Positions 35,940 to 45,900 of a DNA stretch of 64,000 nt are shown here, piece by piece (the first letter of the stretch is position 1; each line of letters starts with the position of its first letter). Both the position numbers and the translations under genes were made by a program. Under the pieces are notes generated by a model. That model worked only from the letters and a program-made list of their open reading frames with translations, was not told the DNA's origin and did no database searches. Where the stretch lies: positions 1,116,001-1,180,000 of the forward strand of contig NZ_AP025484.1 in assembly GCF_024347455.1 (NCBI RefSeq). Reading direction: 5' to 3'. Source of the stretch: Vibrio echinoideorum. GTDB lineage: Bacteria > Pseudomonadota > Gammaproteobacteria > Enterobacterales > Vibrionaceae.

Positions 35940-37675
35940 AATGTGCCCTCACCCGTGCTATTCGTCGGTTCGAGAGATTTGAGCACATAATCAGAACCTT
36001 GCTTCGCCACTAGAAACCGAATGCTTTGACCCTCGGTAAACTCGGATAAATCAAGGTCATCACTTACTTGGAAGTTCATTTCACCCGCCTTCCAATTCCA
36101 CTCAAGGACTGGCTGATGTTTTACGGTGATCATGCCAAAATCTGCCATCAACATAGTGATGTCACCTGTTACCCAAACTTCGCCAGCGATCTTGTGTTTG
36201 TTGACCTTGTAATCAACAACCTCGTACTGCCCTGACTCTGTCTTTCTCATCTCAAAATCAATTGCCTTACCACGCTGCACGTCACTCATGTCCAAGCCTT
36301 CCGCAAAGGTGAAGTTCATCACCATGCCCGGCCAATCCCATTCTGGAACAGGCTGATGGTTAATCGTCACCATGCGACTGCCTTGCATAACATCGGAAAT
36401 TTCACCGTTTGCCCATACAGTTTCAGCATCTTCCTCAACACCATTGATGCGTGACAGATCAGCTGATTGGCTCGATTCAGAATCCAACATGAAGTGTGCA
36501 GAAGTGACAATGTTTTCGCCTTGCTCCAGCCCTTGAAGCACCTCTATTTTTTCGCCAGCTTCACGACCAACCTCAATACGAGCAGAACGATACTTTCCAG
36601 AACCTTCTGACATTACCACTCGAGTCATACCACCGGAGTGAATCACCGAAGATCTTGGGATAGTAAGAACGGCTTCATCACTAATGGGTTTCAGCGCAAT
36701 ATTGGCAAACATATTTGGCTTTAGCTCGCCGTGGGGATTGGAGAACTTTAAACGAACGCGTAAAGTTCGAGTTTTCGGGTCAAGAATTGGATACACATAA
36801 TCAACGTTGCCCTGCCACTCTTTGCCCGGAATCGCATCCAGTGTCATCTCTGCATTACTGCCCGATGAGATCCAGTGAGCTTGGCGCTCAAACACTTCGG
36901 CATCAACCCACACCTCGTCTAGAGGGCCTGCGCTGATTACCGCTTGCGCAGGCGAAAGATAACCACCCTCACGAATATTGAGGCTAGCGATAACGCCATC
37001 TGCGGGTGCTTTAATTTTTATGGTTTGCGAGGCTTTACCTCGGCGAGTGATCGAACGAATCTGATCCTTATCGACACCCAAGGTGATCAAGCGTTCAGTG
37101 GATCCCTTGACCAGCCCTTTGCGACCCGTTTTATAAGCGCTAAGTAACTCTTCTTGTGCCTTAACCAGCTCTGGAGAATAAAGTGTGAACAACACATCGC
37201 CCTTATTCACCTTCTCACCGACAGCATTGATATAAAGCTTCTCAACCCAGCCTGCTGCTCTTACGTTGGTTTGCCACAATGTACTTTCATCGAACGCCAC
37301 GTAACCCACGGTTTCAATACGAGGAGACAACGCTTCAAAGTTAACTTTTGCTGTTTTGACACCAAGATTATTTTCTACCGACGGGTCGATATACACAGTT
37401 CCCGCCTTGTCTGCTCCCGCACTTGAGTCATCCGCATAAACAGGAATTAAATCCATCCCCATAGGTGACTGACCCGGCTTGTCTCGCTGATAATTTGGGT
37501 CCATAGGCGCAACCCAATACAGAGGTTCATTACTTTCGTCAGCTTTAGATTCCGCTCCCTCCACTCCTGCCATCGCTGACATGTTATGTGCTGAACCAAT
37601 GACAAAGTGATTCACACCAAAACCCAATGCACCACCGACCAACAAAGCGATAGTCGCTACTTTTACTGTATTCAT
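35936..37675 (-). CDS. cusB: RND efflux adaptor CusB with two fused CusF-like domains
   Basis: 579 residues, about 170 longer than E. coli CusB. An N-terminal membrane anchor is followed by a heavy-metal-binding motif (YWVAPMDPNYQRDKPGQSPM, then GMDLIPVY), the barrel-sandwich/hairpin adaptor body (GWVEKLYINAVGEKVNKGDV, IKAPADGVIASLNIREGGYL), and, at the C-terminus, two copper-binding CusF-like OB-folds. The first (INHQPVPEWDWPGMVMNF) has all four CusF ligands: His, Trp and two Met. The second (VKHQPVLEWNWKAGEMNF) keeps His, Trp and one Met but has Gly in place of the other Met. CusF normally is a separate periplasmic chaperone that hands Cu(I) to CusB; here it is built in twice. Overlaps cusA by four bases. 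Confidence 0.92.
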   Translation of the reverse strand: MNTVKVATIALLVGGALGFGVNHFVIGSAHNMSAMAGVEGAESKADESNEPLYWVAPMDPNYQRDKPGQSPMGMDLIPVYADDSSAGADKAGTVYIDPSVENNLGVKTAKVNFEALSPRIETVGYVAFDESTLWQTNVRAAGWVEKLYINAVGEKVNKGDVLFTLYSPELVKAQEELLSAYKTGRKGLVKGSTERLITLGVDKDQIRSITRRGKASQTIKIKAPADGVIASLNIREGGYLSPAQAVISAGPLDEVWVDAEVFERQAHWISSGSNAEMTLDAIPGKEWQGNVDYVYPILDPKTRTLRVRLKFSNPHGELKPNMFANIALKPISDEAVLTIPRSSVIHSGGMTRVVMSEGSGKYRSARIEVGREAGEKIEVLQGLEQGENIVTSAHFMLDSESSQSADLSRINGVEEDAETVWANGEISDVMQGSRMVTINHQPVPEWDWPGMVMNFTFAEGLDMSDVQRGKAIDFEMRKTESGQYEVVDYKVNKHKIAGEVWVTGDITMLMADFGMITVKHQPVLEWNWKAGEMNFQVSDDLDLSEFTEGQSIRFLVAKQGSDYVLKSLEPTNSTGEGTL

Positions 37676-37686
37676 TGTCTATTCCC

Positions 37687-39135
37687 TTATTGATTGGCTG
37701 TGTGTTTAGTTGCGCTTGAGTTGAGTTGTGGTTGGTTTACTTGGTATTCAAAACCACTGACTAACGCCGCCAGTTTACTGTTAACTATGTTGAGATCGGT
37801 GATCAAACGTTGTTGCTCTAACTTAAGCGCCAGCTCATCGGTCGTTGCTAAAATGACATCGTTAAACTGAGCGGTATTGTTTTGATAGCCCCTTTCAACC
37901 GCACTAATTCGAGCGGCAGTTTGAGGAAGCAAAGTGCTTTGGTAGCGTTCTAAACGCTGGGTGAGGTTCGCCTTATCCACCAATAATGCATTCACTTGCG
38001 CGTTCATTTGGGAAAGTAAGGTGTCTTTTTGGGATTTAGCTGCACCAACTTGGTACTGAGCCGCCGACAAGTTCTTATCCTGTCGGTTACCCGTAAACAA
38101 AGGGATATCGACAGTAAGATAAGCACTGACAAGATCAGAGGCAGGTTCGCCAGCCATGTTGTTCGCTTGTCGATGGGCATACATCACTTCCACGCCAAAT
38201 TGAGGCGTATACGCTTGCTCGGCTAGCTCTACCTGAGTTTGATTAGATGAGATAGTCGCATCTGTGATCTTAACGAGCGGATGATCCGTCAACAGTTGAT
38301 AGTGCTTGGTTGAATCACGGTTAGTCGCCAACTTGCTCTCCAATAACGACCAATCAATGTAGTTGGTCGCATGAAGCCTCCCCTGAGGATAAAGAGCCTG
38401 AGAGTCAATCGCTTGGTTCCCTAACCAATCAGAACCGAGCCACTCAGACAGTTGAGAGATCAAGCGGCGTTGAACTTGCTGATTGGCTTGTAACTTTTCA
38501 TCAAGCTTGCTGACTTGAAGCTGAGCATTAAGCAGATCTTGCGCTTCGCTTTTACCAATCGAGTAGTTGGTTTGCACATAGTTTTCTAGCTCAACCAAAA
38601 GGCGTCGGTTTTCACGCATAACACCTTCTGCGACTTTCTGGTAACCCAATTCAAGCCAAAGCTGCGTCATGCTGTTAGCAACGGTAAGCTCACGAGCCTG
38701 CACTTGAAGCGCTAACCCATCCGCTTGCTGACCGGCTTTTTTCTGCTGAAGATCCAGCGTATCGCCACGTTCAAATTGCTGCATTAGACCGACCGAAATA
38801 TTGGTCATCGGGTCTTCATCAAACTGGAAGCTATCGACTGGCAGACCGCCAAATCCGACTTTTAGTTTCGGGTCCATTAAGGTCGCGTTGGCAATGCCCG
38901 TTTCTCGCATCGCTTGAGACTGAGCAAAGTACTGTTTGCGATTTCCATCTTCGCTTAAAGCAATCTCAATCAGTGTATTGAGTTGCTGTGTTGAGCTCTG
39001 TGGATCGGCTTGTGTTGAAGTAGGCGCAGCAGCTAAAGCACTGGCTGAAATAAAGGCAGCACTCGAAACAAAGGCAACAGCGACCACGACACTCGCGTTT
39101 ATTTCAAACACGGAAGTTGTTGGTTTTATATTCAC
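37687..39135 (-). CDS. TolC family outer-membrane channel of the copper pump
   Basis: 482-residue outer-membrane efflux protein with two OEP repeats: helices LIEIALSEDGNRKQYFAQSQ and ALQVQARELTVANSMTQLWL, and the second set VNALLVDKANLTQRLERYQS and FNDVILATTDELALKLEQQR. This is CusC-like in place but without the CusC lipobox; the signal peptide (VVVAVAFVSSAAFISASALA) looks cleavable. The start is GTG at 39135, with a poor ribosome site. Eleven bases separate it from cusB, so it is the operon's second gene and the expected exit duct of the complex. Confidence 0.88.
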   Translation of the reverse strand: MNIKPTTSVFEINASVVVAVAFVSSAAFISASALAAAPTSTQADPQSSTQQLNTLIEIALSEDGNRKQYFAQSQAMRETGIANATLMDPKLKVGFGGLPVDSFQFDEDPMTNISVGLMQQFERGDTLDLQQKKAGQQADGLALQVQARELTVANSMTQLWLELGYQKVAEGVMRENRRLLVELENYVQTNYSIGKSEAQDLLNAQLQVSKLDEKLQANQQVQRRLISQLSEWLGSDWLGNQAIDSQALYPQGRLHATNYIDWSLLESKLATNRDSTKHYQLLTDHPLVKITDATISSNQTQVELAEQAYTPQFGVEVMYAHRQANNMAGEPASDLVSAYLTVDIPLFTGNRQDKNLSAAQYQVGAAKSQKDTLLSQMNAQVNALLVDKANLTQRLERYQSTLLPQTAARISAVERGYQNNTAQFNDVILATTDELALKLEQQRLITDLNIVNSKLAALVSGFEYQVNQPQLNSSATKHTANQ

Positions 39136-39228
39136 AATGAATGTCCATATCTAGCGTTAAATAACGCATATAAAAGATTGGCGTATCAGATTTATTCCCC
39201 TGATATCGCTATGTTTTTAGATATAGAT

Positions 39229-39696
39229 TTATGCGGTGGGTGGGCGTAGTAAAGATTGAGCGCGTGCGACTTTCTGGCCAATAGTGACAGATTGAAAACG
39301 AGCGAATGAAGAGATAAATGGATTAACAGTTTGAACAGCCTGAATAGGGTAAGAAACTGTAGAACAAACAGAGGCACAACAGTCGGAACCAGAGCAATGG
39401 TTTCCCATCATGTCGCCACAATCTCCGCTCTCTGGAGACATATGACACTGAGAATCAAATACCTGAGCATCCACCATATTGGTGTGTTCAGCGTGTGATT
39501 CGGAGCTTACGACGTGGCATTCCGCCACCATATCATCTGCCAAAGCATCACTATGGTAACAAGCGGACTGGTTCGAACCCATTTGAGACATCATCACATT
39601 GGTCATCATGATCGATGAACTTGAGGCGTAGCTAGACACCAACATCGCAACGATGCTGAAAACAGTAATCCAAGTTGTACGGAGTGTGTTTGTCAT
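39229..39696 (-). CDS. Cys/Met/His-rich periplasmic protein, first gene of copper operon
   Basis: 155 residues: signal peptide (IVAMLVSSYASS), then a region rich in Met, Cys and His (MMTNVMMSQMGS, ACYHSD, ECHVVSSESHAEHTN, QCHMSPESGDCGDMMGNHCS, GSDCCASVCSTV), nine Cys in all, and an Arg-rich C-terminus. No family recognised, but the composition is that of a metal-binding or metal-sensing periplasmic protein, and it is the first gene behind the copper-type promoter. It could buffer copper or protect the channel assembly. ATG at 39696 follows AAAGGTAAGCT. Confidence 0.75.
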   Translation of the reverse strand: MTNTLRTTWITVFSIVAMLVSSYASSSSIMMTNVMMSQMGSNQSACYHSDALADDMVAECHVVSSESHAEHTNMVDAQVFDSQCHMSPESGDCGDMMGNHCSGSDCCASVCSTVSYPIQAVQTVNPFISSFARFQSVTIGQKVARAQSLLRPPTA

Positions 39697-39721
39697 AGCT
39701 TACCTTTAGGTTTTCAAGCTA

Positions 39722-39752
39722 ACTATAAAGGTTACCCTTAGGGTAAGGTCAA
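39722..39752 (-). promoter_or_regulatory. MerR/CueR-type promoter and operator of the copper operon
   Basis: On the minus strand, -35 TTGACC (39747-39752) and -10 TATAGT (39722-39727) are separated by exactly 19 bases, 39728-39746, which contain the dyad ACCTTACCCT-A-AGGGTAACCTT-like sequence (CCTTACCCTAAGGGTAACC). An elongated spacer with a central dyad is the hallmark of promoters controlled by MerR-family activators such as CueR. The -10 lies 26 bases before the first gene's ATG. No merR-family gene is present in the window, so the regulator is encoded elsewhere. Confidence 0.85.
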
Positions 39753-39929
39753 GTTCATTACTCAATATCTTTAACCAATAGCCGAATGAATATTCAACAC
39801 GCTTTACACTAAAGTGAGAGAGTCGTTTGATTTAAGGAAATTTTCTTTAAAAATTATCTCATTAGCTCGCTAAACCTCGATCTGTGTATTTTACTTAGAT
39901 AAGAATAATAGAGATTCACGGATGAAAAA

Positions 39930-42900
39930 ATGACTAAAAAAAACAACGTCAAAAAAAGCCCAAAGCTCGATAAAAAAGAGCATCAAGACACCAAACCCAT
40001 AGAGGCGTCGAAACGGAAGACTCAAAAGAAACTCCGATTGCATTCGAAATTAAAGGTTAATGTGCCTCTCTCTCAATCTTTAATGCTCATTCTACCTTCT
40101 TTAGCGAAGCACGCCTCAGCGGAAACCAACACATCAATCGACGATGCCAAGTTAGTTCAACAAGAGCTATCCGACAACCAAAAAAGTGACGTTCATCAAA
40201 GTGAACATATTTCTAAAGACGAAAATCAAAAACCAATAACAAGAAATATTCACGACTCTAACGTTGCTGCTGATCATGAGCTTGCTTCTCAGAAAGGTGA
40301 AACGACATTAAGACCTTCACATCACCTTTCTAGCTTGTCACATCCTCAAGTCCATTACGTTCCAGCCAGTTCTCTTCCTTCAATTGAGGCAGGCGGTATA
40401 ACACCTCCCACGAAAAATCAACCGACAACACCGAACGTTCCAGTTACCTTCACACCGGAAGTTATCCAAGGAAAATATGGAGAACTGCATGTCGATGTGA
40501 GTGGTAAATACACCTTTGTACTAAACCCACTCTCCCCTCAATATGTTTTGCTGCACCAGAATCAACCCGGTACAGATAAGTTCATGCTTCATTTATCAAA
40601 TGGATCGAGTGTTGTTGTTCAAATTCCAATTTCCGGAAAACAAGATACTCCGTCCATTTCAGGAGATTTACGCGGTGTAGTGACTGAAGATCAAAACGTA
40701 GATTCTCATGGTTTATTGAATGCAGCGGGCAAAATTGATGTGGTAGACCCAGACCATGATCAAAGTTCGGTTATTGCTGAAACGATTGCCGGGAAATACG
40801 GCACGCTGACAATCGATGCCAATGGTGCATGGCATTACCAAGTTGACAACTCACTTCCTAATATCCAAGCACTCACTTCATTAACTAGCCTTCATGAATC
40901 ATTCACGATTCATACTAAAGATGGTACTCCTCAAACCATCGAAATGACGGTCGGTGGAATCGATGACAACGCCGTAGTTAGTGGATTAGATACTGGAACT
41001 CTGGTCGAAGATTCAACATTACACGCTCATGGGCAGTTAACCGTCTCAGACCCAGATTTAAACCAAGATCACTTTCAAGCCGAACAACTTCAAGGCCATT
41101 TGGGCACCCTCTCCATCCAACCAGACGGTTCTTGGGCTTATGATTTAGATAACCAGAACCCTACCGTTCAAGCCTTAGGACAAGGTTCAACAGCGACGGA
41201 TACCATCACGGTTCACTCTGCTGACGGTACGCCTCATCAAATAACCATTGCAGTGAATGGTACGAATGATAATCCAGTTGTAAGCAGTTACTCCCCAAAC
41301 CTCCTCTCGAAAACAAGCACTAGCGCATCTCCCACTGGGTTAGGTAAGGCCGTATATGAAGATATCAATGTACAAAATGGCCACCTACATACAGGTGGCC
41401 AATTATATGTTGATGATAGAGACAGTAATGAGTCAGAGTTTTTGCCCGAAAGTCTGCATGGAACCTATGGTGAATTGAAACTTACAAGCCAAGGCACTTG
41501 GTCTTACATAGCTGACAATAATAACCCGGTGATAGACCGACTTAATAATGGCGACACTCTAACCGAGCACTTTCAAATACACACAAAAGATGGCTCGCCA
41601 TTTGAACTTAATGTTTATATCAATGGCAACAATGATTCAGCCACAGTAAGTAGTATGTCTGTTGCTGTTGATGAGACTGACAAAGCAATAACAACTGCGG
41701 GTTCACTAACCAGTACTGACGTGGATAATCCAGATAATGCATTCACACCGGATTCGATTACTGGCACCAACGGTGACCTGACTATTGATGCCAATGGTCA
41801 CTGGTTCTTCACAGCTAACAGCGCGTTTAATCAATTAAATGTCGGCGATAAAGTCGAAGAAACGTTCACTGTCTCTTCCATCGATGGCACCCCATCGACG
41901 ATCAAAATTACGATTAATGGTACTAACGACGCCGCTACTCTCAGCAGCGCGACCGTTGCTATCGATGAGACTGACACAACTGTGACGACTTCAGGTACGC
42001 TAACCAGTACCGATGTTGATAACCCAGACAATACGTTCACACCAGACTCCATTGTTGGAGCTAATGGTGATCTCACCATTGATGCCAATGGTCATTGGAA
42101 CTTCACCGCTAACAGCGCGTTTAATCAATTGAACGTTGGCGATAAGGTCGAAGAAACCTTTACGGTCTCTTCCATCGATGGCACCCCATCAACGATCAAA
42201 GTCACGATCAAAGGCACCAACGATAAAGCGACGGTCAGTACAGCAACGGTCAGTGTGGATGAAACTGACAGCGCTATAACAACTTCTGGAACCCTCACCA
42301 GTACCGATGTAGATAATCCAGATAATACGTTCACGCCAAACTCCATTACAGGCACCAACGGCGACCTAACTATTGACGCTAATGGTCATTGGACATTCAC
42401 CGCCAACAACGCATTTAATCAGTTAAACGTCGGCGACAAAGTCGAAGAAACGTTCACTGTCTCTTCCGTTGATGGCACACCATCAACAATCAAAGTTGCG
42501 ATCAATGGCACCAACGATAAAGCCACCGTCAGTAGCGCAACTGTTGCCATCAATGAGACTGACAAAGCGGTAACCACCTCAGGTACGCTAACCAGTACCG
42601 ACATGGATAACCTAGATAATGCGTTTACGTCAGGTTCCATTACAGGCACCAACGGTGATCTGACCATTGATGCCAATGGTCATTGGAACTTCACCGCTAA
42701 CAGCGCGTTTAATCAATTGAACGTCGGCGATAAGGTCGAAGAAACCTTCACGGTGTCATCTGTTGATGGCACTCCGTCAACGATCAAAGTGACAATTAAT
42801 GGTACCAACGACGCTGCTACGGTCAGCAGTGCCGCCGTCTCCATCGATGAGACTGACAAAGCAGTGACAACTTCAGGCACGCTAACCAGTACCGATATCG

Positions 42901-45900
42901 ATAATCCAGACAACGCATTCACGCCAGATTCCATCACTGGCACGAACGGCGACCTGACCATTGATGCTAATGGACATTGGAATTTCACCGCCAACAGCGC
43001 ATTTAATCAGTTGAACGTCGGTGACAAAGTTGAAGAAACCTTCACTGTAAATTCTGTTGATGGCACCCCTTCGACGATCAAAATTACGATTAATGGTACT
43101 AACGACGCTGCGACTGTTAGCAGCGCAACCGTAACTATTGATGAGACGGACAAAGCGGTTACCACGTCAGGCACGCTAACCAGCACCGATATCGATAATC
43201 CAGATAACACGTTCACGCCCGATTCTATTTCCGGTACTAACGGCAACCTAAACATTGATGCTAATGGACATTGGACATTCACCGCCAACAGCGCATTTAA
43301 TCAATTAAACGTCGGTGACAAAGTCGAAGAAACCTTCACTGTGTCGTCCGTTGATGGCATACCCTCGACCATAAAAGTCACGATTAATGGTACCAATGAC
43401 AAAGCCACTGTTAACAGTTCGACCGTCGCCATCGATGAGACTGACAAAGCGGTAACCACCTCAGGCACCCTAACCAGTACCGATGTAGACAACCCAGACA
43501 ATACGTTCACACCAGATTCCATTTCAGGCGCCAACGGTAACCTGACTATTGATGCCAATGGTCATTGGGTCTTCACCGCCAACAGCGCGTTTAATCAGTT
43601 GAATGTCGGCGATAAAGTCGAAGAAACCTTTACGGTGTCGTCTGTAGATGGCACACCCTCGACCATAAAAGTCACGATTAATGGTACCAATGACAAAGCC
43701 ACTGTTAGCAGTGCGACCGTTGCTATCGATGAAACTGACAAAGCGGTAACCACCTCAGGTACGCTAACCAGCACCGATATCGATAATCCAGACAACGCAT
43801 TCACGCCAGATTCCATCACTGGCACTAACGGCAACCTCTCTATTGATGTCAATGGTCATTGGAACTTCACCGCTAACAGCGCGTTTAACCAATTAAACGT
43901 CGGCGACAGAGTTGAAGAAACCTTCACGGTGTCATCTGTTGATGGCACGCCGTCCACCGTCAAGGTGACGATCAATGGAACCAATGATAAAGCCACCGTC
44001 AGCAGCGCGACCGTTGCTATCGATGAAACTGACAAAGCGATAACCACGTCAGGCACGCTAACCAGCACCGATTTAGACAACCCAGACAATACGTTTACGC
44101 CAGATTCACTAATTGGCTCGAACGGCAACCTAAACATCGATGCCAATGGCCATTGGACATTCACCGCCAACAACGTATTTAATCAGTTAAATGTTGGCGA
44201 TAAAGTTGAGGAAACCTTTACGGTCTCGTCTATTGATGGCACACCGTCCACCATCAAGGTGACGATTAATGGCACCAACGATAAAGCGACGGTCAGTACC
44301 GCAACAGTCAGTGTGGATGAGACTGACAAAGCGGTAACTACTTCAGGAACGTTGACCAGTACCGATGTTGATAATCCAGATAATACGTTCACACCGGATT
44401 CCATTTCAGGCACCAACGGCGACCTGACCATTGATGCCAATGGTCATTGGAACTTCACCGCTAACAGCGCGTTTAATCAATTGAACGTCGGCGATAAGGT
44501 CGAAGAAACCTTCACGGTGTCATCTGTTGATGGCACTCCGTCAACGATCAAAGTGACAATTAATGGTACTAACGACGCTGCGACTGTTAGCAGCGCAACC
44601 GTAGCTATTGATGAGACGGACAAAGCGGTTACCACGTCAGGCACGCTAACCAGCACCGATATCGATAATCCAGATAACACGTTCACGCCCGATTCTATTT
44701 CCGGTACTAACGGCAACCTAAACATTGATGCTAATGGACATTGGGTGTTCACCGCCAACAGCGCATTTAATCAATTCAACGTCGGTGACAAAGTCGAAGA
44801 AACTTTCACTATCTCTTCCATCGATGGAACACCATCAACGATCAAAGTTACGATCAACGGAACCAACGATAAAGCTACTGTTAGCAGCGCAACCGTAGCT
44901 ATCGATGAAACCGACAAAGCAGTGACAACTTCAGGAACGCTAACCAGTACCGATGTCGATAACCCAGAGAATACGTTCACACCGGATTCAATTATTGGTA
45001 CTAACGGCAACCTAAACATTGATGCTAATGGTCGTTGGACGTTCACCGCCAACAGCGCATTTAATCAGTTGAACGTCGGTGACAAAGTTGAAGAAACCTT
45101 TACTGTGTCGTCCGTTGATGGCACACCCTCGACCATCAAAGTGACGATTAATGGCACCAATGACAAAGCAACGGTCAGTACCGCAACTGCAAGTGTGGAT
45201 GAGACTGACAAAGCGGTAACGACATCAGGAACATTGACCAGTACTGACGTGGATAATCCAGATAATGCATTCACACCGGATTCGATTACTGGCACCAACG
45301 GTGACCTGACTATTGATGCCAATGGTCACTGGAGCTTCACCGCCAACAGCGCGTTTAATCAGTTGAACGTCGGTGACAAAGTAGAAGAAACCTTTACTGT
45401 GTCGTCCGTTGATGGCACACCCTCGACTATAAAAGTCACGATTAATGGCACCAATGATGCTGCCACGGTTAGCACTGCCACTGTTGCTGTGGATGAAACC
45501 GATACTGCGGTGACTACCTCAGGCACGCTAACCAGCACCGATATCGATAACACTGATAATGCGTTCACACCAAGTACAGTGTCTGGTGCTAACGGCGACT
45601 TTAACATTGATTCAAGTGGTCAATGGACCTTCACCGCCAACAGCGCATTCAATCAATTGAACGTCGGTGACAAAGTCGAAGAAACCTTTACTGTGTCGTC
45701 TGTTGATGGCACACCGTCAACGATCAGAGTGACGATTAACGGTACTAACGATGCAGCGACGGTCAGTACAGCAACAGTCAGTGTGGATGAGACTGACAAA
45801 GCGGTAACGGCTTCAGGTACGCTAACCAGTACCGACGTGGATAATCCAAATAATGCGTTTACGTCAGGTTCCATTACGGGGACCAACGGTGATCTGACCA

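Noticed and set aside
40700..40760. N-A-A-G sequence in the giant protein as a possible LapG protease site
   Set aside because: It lies inside a VCBS domain (LLNAAGKIDVVDPD) and not in a linker of an N-terminal retention module; no lapD/lapG genes in the window.
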